Source: Treponema sp.
GTDB taxonomy: Bacteria > Spirochaetota > Spirochaetia > Treponematales > Treponemataceae
Length of the DNA: 56,187 nucleotides
Direction: 5' to 3'
NCBI GenBank assembly: GCA_024402475.1
Contig: JAKSTQ010000013.1
Location: 1-56,187 of the forward strand
Under the pieces are notes generated by a model that made no database searches, had not been told where the DNA came from, and was given only the letters and a program-made list of their open reading frames with translations. Shown here piece after piece: positions 42,046-51,469 of this stretch (position 1 is its first letter; every line of letters begins with the position of its first letter). The position numbers and the translations under genes are program-made.

Positions 42046-44136
42046 TTAAAGCAGGCTGTTAGGATCAACATCAACTTCGATATAAACGTTTGCAGGTCTT
42101 CTGTAATCGTAAATCAAATGTTTTACAATTTTCTGTAAGATTGCAATGTTGTCAGATTTTAAAATTATCTGAAAGCGGTAATTGTTTGAAATTACAGCAA
42201 GTGGACATTCGCTTACACCAAGTATTTCAACGTTTTCACATTGACCTGGAAATTTTTTCTGCAGTTCTTCAAAATATTCACCTGTAATTTTGAATGCTTC
42301 TTCTGCGGTTGACTGTGCATTCTGCAATGATGCTGATCTGAATACAAGTCGTACAATTCTTGAAAAAGGCGGAAAGCCAAGTAATTTTCTTTGAGTGATT
42401 TCGTAACTGTAAAATTCATTTGTAAGGTTTTTTACCGCACAATAAATCGGAGCACTTCCAGGATTGTAAGTCTGGACATAAACTTTTCCGTCCGGGAAAA
42501 ATCTTCCGGCGCGGCCTGCAACCTGTGTAATTAAAGCGAAGGTTTTTTCTGCGGAACGGAAATCCGGTAAATGCAGGCCAGTGTCTGCAAGAATTACTCC
42601 GACAAGTTTGAGGTTAGGAAAGTTCAGGCCTTTTGCGACCATCTGAGTTCCAAGTAAAATGTCATATTCACCATTTTTGAAGGCAGCAATTTTTTCATCA
42701 AATTCTCCTTTTTTTGTAAGATTGTCACTGTCAAGGCGGACAACTCTTGCATTTGGAAATTTTGATCTGACTTCTGTTTCAATGTATTCAGTTCCAAAAC
42801 CTGAATAACCTGTATCAAAGGAACCGCAGTTAGGACACATTGAAGGCGGAGTTACTGACCATCCGCAGTAATGACATTTTAATCTGTTTGCAGACAGATG
42901 ATATGTCATTGATACGCTGCAGTTCTTACATTTAAGTTCAAATCCGCAGGAATTGCATCTGTAAAAATGATTGAATCCGCGGCGGTTCATAAAGAGAATT
43001 GTCTGTCGTTTTTCTTCAAGAGTTTTACGGATTTCATTTTCAAGAGGCGGACTTATGGCAATTCCGTTCATATTATGCTGGCTTAAATCAATTGCTTTTA
43101 TCAAAGGCATCTGACCGCCTGCAAGTCTTTTTGTAAGTTTATGGCAGACAAAACTTTCGTTGGAAATTGAATTCCATGCTTCTACCGATGGTGTAGCACT
43201 TCCCATTAATAATGGAATGGAATTCCTTGCGCATCTGTACATTGCAATCTGTCTTGCGTGATAACGGGGAGTGTTGTTTGATTTATAGGAACCGTCATGT
43301 TCTTCGTCGATGATGATCATTCCAAGATCCGGAACTGGAGCAAAGACAGCGCTTCGGGCACCAATAACAATTCTTGCTTTTTTTTCCAGAATTCTGTTCC
43401 ATTCAGAAAGTTTCTGGCTGGCAGTTAAACCGGAATGTAAAACCGCAACTGTCTGGCCAAAGCGTTCTGTAAAAACTTCGATTGCCTGTTTTGTAAGCCC
43501 GATTTCAGGAACAAGATAAATGATTCCTTTGCCTGCTTTTAAAACTTTTTCAGCGCAGGTCAAAAATACTTCTGTTTTTCCAGTACCAGTTTTGCCGTAA
43601 AGGTAATGGATTTTATTTTCGCTGATGTCTCTGGTAATTTTTTCTACGGCAGAATTCTGTTCTTCTGAAAGCTTGATGTCCCGGCGGTTATTGTAATCTT
43701 CTACAAAAGAAAAACCTGGTGCATCAGTTTCTCTTTTACCCGAAGGAATCATGGAATTTACGATTTCTCCAATCGGACAAAGATAATAATCTGACATCCA
43801 TCTTGCAGTTGTTAAAAGTTCAGTTGTAAGTAAAGGCTGGCTGTCAATGACGCGGGTAATAGTCCTGATTTTTTCGGGAGCAAGATTAAAGTCTTCAGGA
43901 AGTTTATCACGGACAGCCATGATAATTCCTGTAAGGCGTTTGTTGCCGAATTTTACTTCTGCACGTTTTCCGACCTGGGCTTTATAGTTTACAAGAGATC
44001 TCTTCTTTTTTTCTTCGAATAATTTGCCTTGAGCTGATTCTTCAATGTTCGAGACTTTTTGCGTGTCCTGGGGAAGATCAAGATAGGTGAAGGTTTGATT
44101 TTCCGGAATGTTTAAGGCTATCTCAAGATATGCCAT
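42046..44136 (-). CDS. priA: Primosomal replication helicase PriA
   Basis: 3'-5' helicase that restarts stalled replication forks, 696 residues. The N-terminal 3'BD domain is followed by Walker A LYGKTGTGKTEVF, Walker B IIDEEHD, GSATPSVE and the HxRRG region FMNRRGF. Zinc-binding Cys pairs follow (CNSCGFELKCKNC, CHYCGW, CPNCGS), then QVAGRAGRF. The ATG directly follows the stop of the uracil-DNA glycosylase gene (TAAATG), so the two are coupled. Confidence 0.96.
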   Translation of the reverse strand: MAYLEIALNIPENQTFTYLDLPQDTQKVSNIEESAQGKLFEEKKKRSLVNYKAQVGKRAEVKFGNKRLTGIIMAVRDKLPEDFNLAPEKIRTITRVIDSQPLLTTELLTTARWMSDYYLCPIGEIVNSMIPSGKRETDAPGFSFVEDYNNRRDIKLSEEQNSAVEKITRDISENKIHYLYGKTGTGKTEVFLTCAEKVLKAGKGIIYLVPEIGLTKQAIEVFTERFGQTVAVLHSGLTASQKLSEWNRILEKKARIVIGARSAVFAPVPDLGMIIIDEEHDGSYKSNNTPRYHARQIAMYRCARNSIPLLMGSATPSVEAWNSISNESFVCHKLTKRLAGGQMPLIKAIDLSQHNMNGIAISPPLENEIRKTLEEKRQTILFMNRRGFNHFYRCNSCGFELKCKNCSVSMTYHLSANRLKCHYCGWSVTPPSMCPNCGSFDTGYSGFGTEYIETEVRSKFPNARVVRLDSDNLTKKGEFDEKIAAFKNGEYDILLGTQMVAKGLNFPNLKLVGVILADTGLHLPDFRSAEKTFALITQVAGRAGRFFPDGKVYVQTYNPGSAPIYCAVKNLTNEFYSYEITQRKLLGFPPFSRIVRLVFRSASLQNAQSTAEEAFKITGEYFEELQKKFPGQCENVEILGVSECPLAVISNNYRFQIILKSDNIAILQKIVKHLIYDYRRPANVYIEVDVDPNSLL

Positions 44137-44991
44137 TTACATTTCCTTTTTAAATTGAAGGTCATAGTGTGGCTGCAGTTCAAGAAGCCGTGATTTAAAA
44201 AGTTTGAGGGAATCCCATACAGGCGCTTTAAGGCTCTGGTTTCTCAAAATATTGTCAGGATGATGAATCGGCATAACAGGAATATTCTGGTAATCAAAAA
44301 ATTCCCCGTGAAGTGCATTAAGTGATTGTCTTGTTCGTAAAACAGCCTGAGCAGTATTTTCTCCAAGAGTCAGAATCATCTTAGGTTTTAAAACACTGAT
44401 CTGTGCATCAAGAAAACTGATACAAGCGCCAACCTGGTTTAAAGTTGGAGTCTTACTGATTGAAGGTTTACATTTTACAAGGTTAGTAAGAAAAGCGTTC
44501 TGATTTCTTGAAAGGCTGATGGCAGCAAGCATTTTATCAAGCAGATTTCCTGCCTGGTCTGTAAATGGAAGTCCTGCAAGATCATCCTGCGCAGAAGGCG
44601 CATCCCCAATAACAAGAACTAAAGGAGTAATTACGCCTGTTCCAGGAACACAGTTGTTTTTGGATTTTGAAAGGTCACAGCGGTTGCATGCAAAAATCTT
44701 TCTGCAGATAAGATCCATAGAAGATCCTTTTTTCTGGTCTTCTGTGATATTTTCTTTAGAAGTATTTGCAACAGCAGTGAGGGAAACAGAGTTTGAAGAA
44801 GTTTCCTGATGTGGAATTTCTTTTTTTGGTTCGGCAGGAGAAGCTGTAATCTGAGTCTGAACAGCCTGAGGTTCGCAGTCATCCTTAAAATCAGGTGTTT
44901 CTTCAGGAAATCCGGGTCTGGTATAGCCGTTGAAACTTTGCGATGCTGTTTTTATAAGATTATAGAGTAGTTCTTTGTCTTTCCCTGTCAT
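44137..44991 (-). CDS. Family 4-type uracil-DNA glycosylase (Fe-S)
   Basis: Removes uracil from DNA, 284 residues. Residues ~1-95 form a polar, low-complexity extension. The catalytic domain then carries CNRCDLSKSKN (first Fe-S Cys pair), GDAPSAQDDLAGLPFTDQAG (motif 1; family 4 usually has GEAPG and PFVGRAG), TNLVKCKP with a third Cys and VGACISF with a fourth. The HHP motif PIHHPDNIL is near the end. It is coupled to priA. No Shine-Dalgarno is present; a -10 lies seven bases before the ATG. Confidence 0.88.
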   Translation of the reverse strand: MTGKDKELLYNLIKTASQSFNGYTRPGFPEETPDFKDDCEPQAVQTQITASPAEPKKEIPHQETSSNSVSLTAVANTSKENITEDQKKGSSMDLICRKIFACNRCDLSKSKNNCVPGTGVITPLVLVIGDAPSAQDDLAGLPFTDQAGNLLDKMLAAISLSRNQNAFLTNLVKCKPSISKTPTLNQVGACISFLDAQISVLKPKMILTLGENTAQAVLRTRQSLNALHGEFFDYQNIPVMPIHHPDNILRNQSLKAPVWDSLKLFKSRLLELQPHYDLQFKKEM

Positions 44992-44998
44992 ATAGATA

Positions 44999-45028
44999 AG
45001 TATATCGCAATGTTTGACCTAATTTCAA
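44999..45028 (-). promoter_or_regulatory. Promoter of udg-priA
   Basis: Minus strand TTGAAA (45023-45028), 18 bp and TATACT (44999-45004), seven bases before the ATG at 44991. It overlaps the opposite promoter at 45014-45042. Confidence 0.65.
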
Positions 45029-45042
45029 TAAAAGTTTATATT
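45014..45042 (+). promoter_or_regulatory. Promoter of the Wzi-like barrel cluster
   Basis: TTGACC (45014-45019), 17 bp and TATATT (45037-45042), six bases before the ATG at 45049. No Shine-Dalgarno lies in between, so the mRNA should begin at or beside the ATG. Confidence 0.75.
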
Positions 45043-45048
45043 CTATGT

Positions 45049-46719
45049 ATGAAAAAAATTTGTAAACTTATATCTGTTTTATCATTATTAACAACTTCAG
45101 TTTTATTTGCTGCTCCGCGTGGTGAACAGGATTTTATTCCTGCAGGACATTGGGTTTATTCTGCAATGCATCAGCTTGAACTTGAATCAGGAAAAATTAC
45201 TTTTGCTGATGAAGAACCAATGTCAATTCAGGAATTTAAATTGTATTTCAATGAAATTGATTATAATAAATTGAGTTCAGCAGGGCAGAAACAGTATGAA
45301 CGCATTCTTGAATATTTTAAAGAAAAAAACTGGTCTTTTGATGCCGGCATTTTAAGCCTGGGAATTGAACCGGAATTCAACGCAGAATTCTATTCAAAAA
45401 CTGATAAAGATATTGCCTGGGTTTATGATTACACAAAGAAAAAGCCTGTATTCTCATTGCCAGTTAAAGTGACTTTGGGAGATTACGCAACCCTTGTCGG
45501 TGATATTAATTTTGGTCAGACACGCTGGGCTCAGGAACAGTGGATGAACTTTTCCAACTATCAGCTGTTCGGACTTGAATATATTGATTCAATGGTAATC
45601 CACAATTCTTACCTCAGTGCCGGATACAAATGGGACGAAAAATGCGGTGTCAATTTACGAATCGGTCTTGGTCCTCAGAAATACGGTAATTCTCTGATGG
45701 AAAGCAGCATCCTTTCTGAATATCTTACAGACACGATGTACGGTCAGTTCAAATTCTACAGTCCAAAATTCAACTATGAATTTAACATCACTGAACTTAC
45801 TACAAAAACAATGCTTTATTCACATAGAATTGGATTCAAATTCTGGGACAGATTCACACTTTCCCTTATCGAAGGAATCCTTCCTTATGACAGATTTGAA
45901 TTCCGTTACCTTGCACCATTCAGTCATTTCCATGGATACGGTCAGTTTATGTACGACAAGGAATATCAGTCTTACTTTGGATTTAAGTTTGATGTAGTTC
46001 CATGTGATTTCCTTAGAATTTATGGACTTTATTCTCAGAACGAAATTCAGATTCCAACAGAAAGTGACGTTAAGATTCCAAACGGAATGGGTATTCAGGC
46101 TGGTGTTCAGACAAATTTCCCGCTGAACAACGGGTACTTCTATGCAAACCTTGAAGGCTATTATGCAACTCCATATATGTTTGTCCGCTATCATCCAAAC
46201 AATGCTTTTGCCCGTGTTTATGATGAAATCAATACCCGTGATTTTGGTGCATGGTATGAATGGATGGGTAACCAGTTTGGACCTGATACAGCAGCCGGAA
46301 AACTTAAAGTAGGTTTTGAACTTCCAGGAAAATGGGCAGTTGAAGGTTCTTATACTTTTGCTGCAATGGGTAATAACGCCGGCTATAAACTTTTCAGAAA
46401 TGCTGACTGGAAAGCAAATACATTTGAATATAATGCAGCTGCATGGCCATATAAAAAAGATCAGGAAGATAAAATTGCTGATGATGTAAGTCCTACTGGA
46501 ACTCCACAGTTCGTGAATGTTCTTGCAGTAAAAGGCCAGCTTGAAGTTCTTCCATATCTTACAATTGTTGCGCAGCCTGCTTATACATTTATTTTTAACT
46601 ATGACAATGTTCCGGGTGAATTCAGACAGGGATTTGAATTTTCTGTTTCTGCAAGATTCAAACCTATAAAATTACCTGGAGCACAGAATCTTGGTAAAGA
46701 CAAAGTCGCTTTAAAATAA
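45049..46719 (+). CDS. Wzi-like outer-membrane beta-barrel protein 1
   Basis: A 556-residue exported protein with signal peptide MKKICKLISVLSLLTTSVLFA. The ~110-residue N-terminal part (IPAGHWVYSAMHQLELESG) resembles the start of capsule-assembly Wzi proteins. The barrel carries GLGPQKYGNSLMESSILSE, close to the Wzi pattern of a Gly-Pro-Gly turn before a Ser-rich strand. ILPYDRFEFRYLAPF and LEGYYATPYMF also fit. Many alternating aromatic strands predict a beta-barrel. In E. coli, Wzi anchors K-antigen capsule; the ligand here is unknown. ATG 45049 is preferred to 45010, which lies upstream of the promoter. It is a clear tandem paralogue of the next gene. Confidence 0.75.
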   Translation: MKKICKLISVLSLLTTSVLFAAPRGEQDFIPAGHWVYSAMHQLELESGKITFADEEPMSIQEFKLYFNEIDYNKLSSAGQKQYERILEYFKEKNWSFDAGILSLGIEPEFNAEFYSKTDKDIAWVYDYTKKKPVFSLPVKVTLGDYATLVGDINFGQTRWAQEQWMNFSNYQLFGLEYIDSMVIHNSYLSAGYKWDEKCGVNLRIGLGPQKYGNSLMESSILSEYLTDTMYGQFKFYSPKFNYEFNITELTTKTMLYSHRIGFKFWDRFTLSLIEGILPYDRFEFRYLAPFSHFHGYGQFMYDKEYQSYFGFKFDVVPCDFLRIYGLYSQNEIQIPTESDVKIPNGMGIQAGVQTNFPLNNGYFYANLEGYYATPYMFVRYHPNNAFARVYDEINTRDFGAWYEWMGNQFGPDTAAGKLKVGFELPGKWAVEGSYTFAAMGNNAGYKLFRNADWKANTFEYNAAAWPYKKDQEDKIADDVSPTGTPQFVNVLAVKGQLEVLPYLTIVAQPAYTFIFNYDNVPGEFRQGFEFSVSARFKPIKLPGAQNLGKDKVALK

Positions 46720-46728
46720 TTATAATTA

Positions 46729-48438
46729 ATGAGTTTTATGAAAAAGTTTAAGTTATTAACCTGTTTACTTGTTTTTGTCTCAGCTTCGGCTGTGTATAGT
46801 GTTCCCCGCCGCGGTCAGGATCTGATTCCAGTCAACCACTGGACTTATCAGGCATTGCAGATGCTTTATCTTGAAATGGGAAGATCTTCTCTTGCAGATA
46901 ATGAACCAATGCCTGTTACAGAATTTAAAGCCTGCATGCAGGATATCGATTACGAGCGGCTTAGTAAAACCGGACAGAAACAGTACGACAGAATTAAAGC
47001 TTACTTTGAAGAACCAAACTGGTCAGTCAATATCGGTATGTTCAGCTGCGGCGTTGAACCAAGTGCAGCTTTTGAAAGTTATTATAAAACCAATGATGAT
47101 GTTGACTGGGTTTACGATTATACAAAACGACAGAACGTATTTGACATTCCGTTTAAATTTAATGTAGGCGATTATGTTTCAATTTATGCTGATGTTGATG
47201 TTGGACAAAGCCGTTTCGAAGTAGAAAGAAACAAGTTTTTCTGCAATCTCCCATTGTCCCTTGATTCCATTGATGCATTTATTGTTCATGATTCTTATTT
47301 AAGCGCAGGTTATGAATTCCCTCATAATGTAGGATTGAATTTCAGACTTGGACTTGGTCCTCAAAAATATGGCAAGACTCTCATGCCAAGTAACATCATG
47401 TCTGAATATCTTACTGACACAGCTTATGCACAGTTTAAAGTATATTCGCCTTATGTAAATTACACCTGTTCAATTACTCAGTTCAATAAAAAAACACATC
47501 TTTACATGCACAACTTTGAATTAAGGATGTTCAAGAAATTTACACTGCAGGCTTTTGAATGTATTCTTCCATATGACCAGTTTGAATTGAAGTATCTCAA
47601 TCCTATTGGTGTATTCCATGGATTTGGTGCATATCAGAATGCTCCTGTAAATTCATATCTTGGAATTAAAGCAAATTTTGTTCCATGTGATTTCTTAAGA
47701 ATTTATGCCCAGCTTTCTCAGAACGAACATCAGATGTTGATGGAAAAAGAATGGCCAATTCCTGAAGGCTGGAGTTTACAGGGTGGCCTTGAAACTTATG
47801 TTCCGATAGGACCAGGTTATTTCCATGCAGGTCTTGAAGCATATTATTCAACTCCATACCTTTATATTAAAGACAGTCCTAACTTTTCATTTGCACGAAC
47901 ATATTATCAGCTTGTTGGAGCAGGTGATTATTATCAGTGGATGGGAAGCCCTTATGGTCCTGATACAATTGCCGGTAAACTTGTTGTAGGTTATGAAGTT
48001 CCTGGTGTGTGGTCGGTAGAAGGTTTTTATTCTCTTGCAGCAATGGGCGAAAACGGTGGCCTTAAGGTATTGAAAAACAGCGGATGGTCTGCCTGGGATA
48101 TTGATAAGTTTAATCAGACAGCATGGCCTTTTAAAGATGAAACAATCAATGAAATTTCAAAACAGAGAACTCCACATGGTGTCGTTCAGTTTGTAAATAC
48201 TTTCTCTTTAAAAGGAACTCTAGCTGCAACTCCTTACCTTGATATCAATCTTCAGCCATCATATGTGTTTATCACTAATTATAATAATGTTCCTGGCGTT
48301 ACAAAACATTCCTTTGAAATTGCTGCAGGAGTAAAATTCTATCCGACAAAATTGTGGTTCCCTAAAGAAGCAAGAATCTGGATTGATAAAAAAGATAAAG
48401 AAAAACTTGCTGCTGAAAATAATTCCCAGAATCAATAA
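46729..48438 (+). CDS. Wzi-like outer-membrane beta-barrel protein 2
   Basis: A 569-residue paralogue of the preceding protein, aligning over almost its whole length. Shared blocks include the HNSYLSAGY/HDSYLSAGY strand, GLGPQKYG, SEYLTDT, VPCDFLRIY, MG(N/S)xxGPDT and the final barrel strands. Signal peptide FKLLTCLLVFVSASAVYS. A second in-frame ATG at 46738 (MKKFKLL) is an equally good start; no clear ribosome site precedes either. Nine bases separate it from gene 1. Outer-membrane location and glycan binding are inferred from the Wzi resemblance. Confidence 0.75.
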   Translation: MSFMKKFKLLTCLLVFVSASAVYSVPRRGQDLIPVNHWTYQALQMLYLEMGRSSLADNEPMPVTEFKACMQDIDYERLSKTGQKQYDRIKAYFEEPNWSVNIGMFSCGVEPSAAFESYYKTNDDVDWVYDYTKRQNVFDIPFKFNVGDYVSIYADVDVGQSRFEVERNKFFCNLPLSLDSIDAFIVHDSYLSAGYEFPHNVGLNFRLGLGPQKYGKTLMPSNIMSEYLTDTAYAQFKVYSPYVNYTCSITQFNKKTHLYMHNFELRMFKKFTLQAFECILPYDQFELKYLNPIGVFHGFGAYQNAPVNSYLGIKANFVPCDFLRIYAQLSQNEHQMLMEKEWPIPEGWSLQGGLETYVPIGPGYFHAGLEAYYSTPYLYIKDSPNFSFARTYYQLVGAGDYYQWMGSPYGPDTIAGKLVVGYEVPGVWSVEGFYSLAAMGENGGLKVLKNSGWSAWDIDKFNQTAWPFKDETINEISKQRTPHGVVQFVNTFSLKGTLAATPYLDINLQPSYVFITNYNNVPGVTKHSFEIAAGVKFYPTKLWFPKEARIWIDKKDKEKLAAENNSQNQ

Positions 48439-48459
48439 ATAATTGAATGAGGCACTGAT

Positions 48460-50250
48460 ATGAAATTCTTAAAAAAAATCTGTTTTGTATTAATTGCATT
48501 TAATCTTACATTTTCTCTTTTTGCACAGGTTAGCGTAGATCCTAATGATGATTTTTATCAAAGTGCAGCGCGCTGGCAGGCAGAAGGAATTGTCGATTTT
48601 CTTCCACAGGTAAGACCTTATTCAATTTTGACAATCAAGGATATTATCGAAACTGTAAAGAGTAAAGGTACTCCAAAAGATGTAGAAGTTGCTCTTGAAT
48701 ATGAAAATAAATATTTAAAGAAATGGTGGAATGTTGAAGCAGAAATTCAGAATGAAACAAAAGTTGGATCTTCAACAGGTGCAAATAATTATTTTGGCTT
48801 TAGACCTGCTTTTTCAGGCGACCTTCCTCTTTTTAATGTAGCAGGTATCGGTTACAGACTTGGATTTTTGTTTGATGTAGGTAAGTGGAATAACCTTAAT
48901 GTACTTCCCATGTATCAAAATGTATTGAATGACAATCACGGGGACCCTGCAACCATTGGCCCAATTCAGGGGAAAATGGATATGGTTACAAATCTTACTT
49001 TCGGTACTAAAAACATGTACGGCTTTTTAGGACTCAACAGAATTGAACACGGTCCTAAACTCAGTAACAGTATCACTATTGACGGTACAAGTTATCACAT
49101 GGCTAATATCGGTTTCAATATGGATACAAAATATGTCAGCTATTCTCACTTTATATCAAGTATGGGTGCCGGACTTTTAAACGGGCAGTGGGCAACAAAT
49201 AACAAATATCTTGCGTTCCATTCTGTCAGAGTTCAGCCTTTTAAGCAGTGGGCTTTCAGCTTTTATGAAACTGCAACTGTTGTAGACAGATTTGATCCGG
49301 CTTACATTGTTCCTGTTCCATTTATGATGATTCAGGGAATGTACGGTGCATCAGACAATCTTTTAATGGGTGTAAATACAACAGTTCGTCCTGTTGACAG
49401 ACTTCAGCTTGATGCAGGACTTCTTATTGATGACATAAATGTAGACGGATTTTTCAAAGGTGACTGGAATACACTTCTGCGAATCGGACTTCAGGCAGGC
49501 GTAACTTATGTTCCAAAAAATCCGGTTTTTGAAAAAATGTCTTTGGATTATACTCTTATCACTCCATATACATACAATCATATTGATACCTGTTATGGAC
49601 TTACTCAGGATTTTGACAAATACAAGTACACAATTAATCATTATTCTGATTACAATAAAGACAGTCTTATAACCCGCAACGTTTCACTTACAACACCATT
49701 AGGACCAAACTCTGACCGTCTTGTTTTCATGACAACATTGCGTCCTGTAAAAGGCCTTAAAATTGATGCTTCAACATCATTTGCCCGCCATGGAAATATT
49801 GCTGAAAGTTTCAGTGATGAAGAAGCTCAGGCTTATCTTAACGCTAACCGTGATGCAAAAAAACTTGGTTCCCCAACAGACGATTCTTTTGCAACAGACG
49901 GTAGTATCTGGGCTTCTCAGGTATCACTTCGTTCCCGCTGGATGAACAACTGGCTTGCACAGGAACATAAAATGTATGTAATTCAGGCAGGTTTTGATGC
50001 CCAGTATGATCTTATTACATCAAAAGCCGGCTGTTTTTCTTTTATCTTTGGATATACATTTGAAGCCATTATCAATAAAGGTGTTGATTCAAGCATGTAT
50101 CCTGCTTACTTTGCAACAGCCAGTGCAAATGCCTACGATCAGAATGCAGCCACTATTGCTGATGTAAGAAGAGCTAAGCAAAATTGGATTGACAATTTGC
50201 ATAATGAGTTTAATAATTATTTTAAGGTAGCTTTTAAATACCGCTATTAG
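48460..50250 (+). CDS. Wzi-like outer-membrane beta-barrel protein 3 (divergent)
   Basis: A 596-residue exported protein with signal peptide MKFLKKICFVLIAFNLTFSLFA. It is more distant from the other two, but shares the plan: an N-terminal helical part (QSAARWQAEGIVDFLPQVRPYS), then GLNRIEHGPKLSNSITID at the Wzi turn. FYETATVVDRFDPAYIVPVPF and SLDYTLITPYTYNH follow, and the end is aromatic (VAFKYRY), as usual for outer-membrane barrels. AGG lies nine bases upstream of the ATG. The glycosyltransferase gene follows 27 bases later. Confidence 0.7.
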   Translation: MKFLKKICFVLIAFNLTFSLFAQVSVDPNDDFYQSAARWQAEGIVDFLPQVRPYSILTIKDIIETVKSKGTPKDVEVALEYENKYLKKWWNVEAEIQNETKVGSSTGANNYFGFRPAFSGDLPLFNVAGIGYRLGFLFDVGKWNNLNVLPMYQNVLNDNHGDPATIGPIQGKMDMVTNLTFGTKNMYGFLGLNRIEHGPKLSNSITIDGTSYHMANIGFNMDTKYVSYSHFISSMGAGLLNGQWATNNKYLAFHSVRVQPFKQWAFSFYETATVVDRFDPAYIVPVPFMMIQGMYGASDNLLMGVNTTVRPVDRLQLDAGLLIDDINVDGFFKGDWNTLLRIGLQAGVTYVPKNPVFEKMSLDYTLITPYTYNHIDTCYGLTQDFDKYKYTINHYSDYNKDSLITRNVSLTTPLGPNSDRLVFMTTLRPVKGLKIDASTSFARHGNIAESFSDEEAQAYLNANRDAKKLGSPTDDSFATDGSIWASQVSLRSRWMNNWLAQEHKMYVIQAGFDAQYDLITSKAGCFSFIFGYTFEAIINKGVDSSMYPAYFATASANAYDQNAATIADVRRAKQNWIDNLHNEFNNYFKVAFKYRY

Positions 50251-50277
50251 GCAATATTTTAACACATCAGGGGTTTT

Positions 50278-51411
50278 ATGGTTAAAAAGCGAAAGTTTCT
50301 ATTTCTATATCTGACTACAGGTGCTGGTCATATCTCAACGGCAAGGGTTATGACAGAATCATTGCAGCGGGTTGATCCTGACTGTGAAGTTAAAATGATT
50401 CACGGATTTGATCACAAAAATAGAATAGGGCGACTGATTTTTGAAAACGGTTATTCACTTTCTCAAAACTGGCTTCATGGTCTTTTCCCGCTGACTTATG
50501 ATCTTGGGCAATACCGACCAATTCAGACTCTTTTTAAGCGGGTTATCAGAAGACCAACCGTAAGGTATTTTGTTGAAGTTCTTAAAAAAGAAAAGCCAAC
50601 TGATATAGTTTGTTTCCATTTTGCTTTGTCAATGTTCATTAAAGAAGCTGTTAAAATGGTGGATCCTTCCATTAAGCTGAATGTAATGATTACAGATCCT
50701 TTTACTGTTCCAAACTGCTGGTACTACGATAAAACTTTAAAATATCTTGTATATTCCCAGCAGGCAAAAGACCACGGAATTGAACTTGGAGTTCCGGCCG
50801 AAAATATTAAGATCATACCTTTTGTATTGAATAAAAAATACACCACACCTTTTACTAAGGAAGATATCCTTGCACTTAGAAAAAAGCATGGTTTTGATCC
50901 TGATAAAAAGGTTCTGCTTATGGTAGGCGGTGGAGAAGGAATTCCCGGTGCAATTGAAATCATCAATAAATGCATCTTAAAGAAAGCAAAATTTTCTGTA
51001 GCTGTTGTCTGTGGAAAAGATGCTGCTAAGAAAAAATATTTTGAAGGTGTAAAAGCACTTCACCCTAAATTTGATTTCCATGTTTATGGTTTTGTAAATT
51101 ATCTTGATGAACTTGTAAAACTTTCAGACTGTGTCGTAATGAAAGCAGGACCTGCAACTTTGCTTGAAGTTCTTTCCTGCAAAAAACCGGTAATTATCTG
51201 TCGTTACATTCATAACCAGGAACTGGGCAACATGCGTTTTGCAGTAGATAATAAAGTCGGAAGTTTTATCCAGAAACCAGGTAAAATTTTTGACAAGGTA
51301 GAAGAACTGTTAAATGACGAAAAATTCGATGAGCATATGAAAGAAAAATTCGATGCCCTGACAATTGATACAGAGACTGATAAAATTTCAAAATACCTTC
51401 TTGAAGGCTGA
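50278..51411 (+). CDS. GT28 glycosyltransferase, MGDG-synthase/UgtP-like
   Basis: A 377-residue cytoplasmic or peripheral-membrane glycosyltransferase. The N-terminal TTGAGHISTARVM and ITDPFTVPNCWYY match the MGDG synthase domain. The C-terminal half has MVGGGEGIPGAI, YGFVNYLDELVKLSD and the nucleotide-sugar site VMKAGPATLLEVLSC, as in MurG/UgtP enzymes. It likely transfers a hexose to diacylglycerol, and galactosyl-diacylglycerols are known in treponemes. AGGGG lies four bases before the ATG. Its place directly after three envelope barrels suggests a link to surface glycolipid. Sugar and acceptor are not decided. Confidence 0.82.
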   Translation: MVKKRKFLFLYLTTGAGHISTARVMTESLQRVDPDCEVKMIHGFDHKNRIGRLIFENGYSLSQNWLHGLFPLTYDLGQYRPIQTLFKRVIRRPTVRYFVEVLKKEKPTDIVCFHFALSMFIKEAVKMVDPSIKLNVMITDPFTVPNCWYYDKTLKYLVYSQQAKDHGIELGVPAENIKIIPFVLNKKYTTPFTKEDILALRKKHGFDPDKKVLLMVGGGEGIPGAIEIINKCILKKAKFSVAVVCGKDAAKKKYFEGVKALHPKFDFHVYGFVNYLDELVKLSDCVVMKAGPATLLEVLSCKKPVIICRYIHNQELGNMRFAVDNKVGSFIQKPGKIFDKVEELLNDEKFDEHMKEKFDALTIDTETDKISKYLLEG

Positions 51412-51417
51412 TAAAAA

Positions 51418-51450
51418 AAAGGCTGTTCACGAAAAAAGTGAGCAGCCTTT
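51418..51450. terminator. Bidirectional terminator between the glycosyltransferase gene and thiI
   Basis: Arms AAAGGCTGTTCAC (51418-51430) and GTGAGCAGCCTTT (51438-51450) pair over 13 bp with one G-U around a seven-base loop. An A-run lies on the left and T-rich sequence on the right. Confidence 0.9.
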
Positions 51451-51469
51451 ATTATTATAGCATAAAAAA

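Noticed and set aside
45049..50250. Barrels as Msp/Tpr major surface proteins
   Set aside because: They lack the conserved Tpr/Msp ends I know, while the internal landmarks fit the Wzi family much better.
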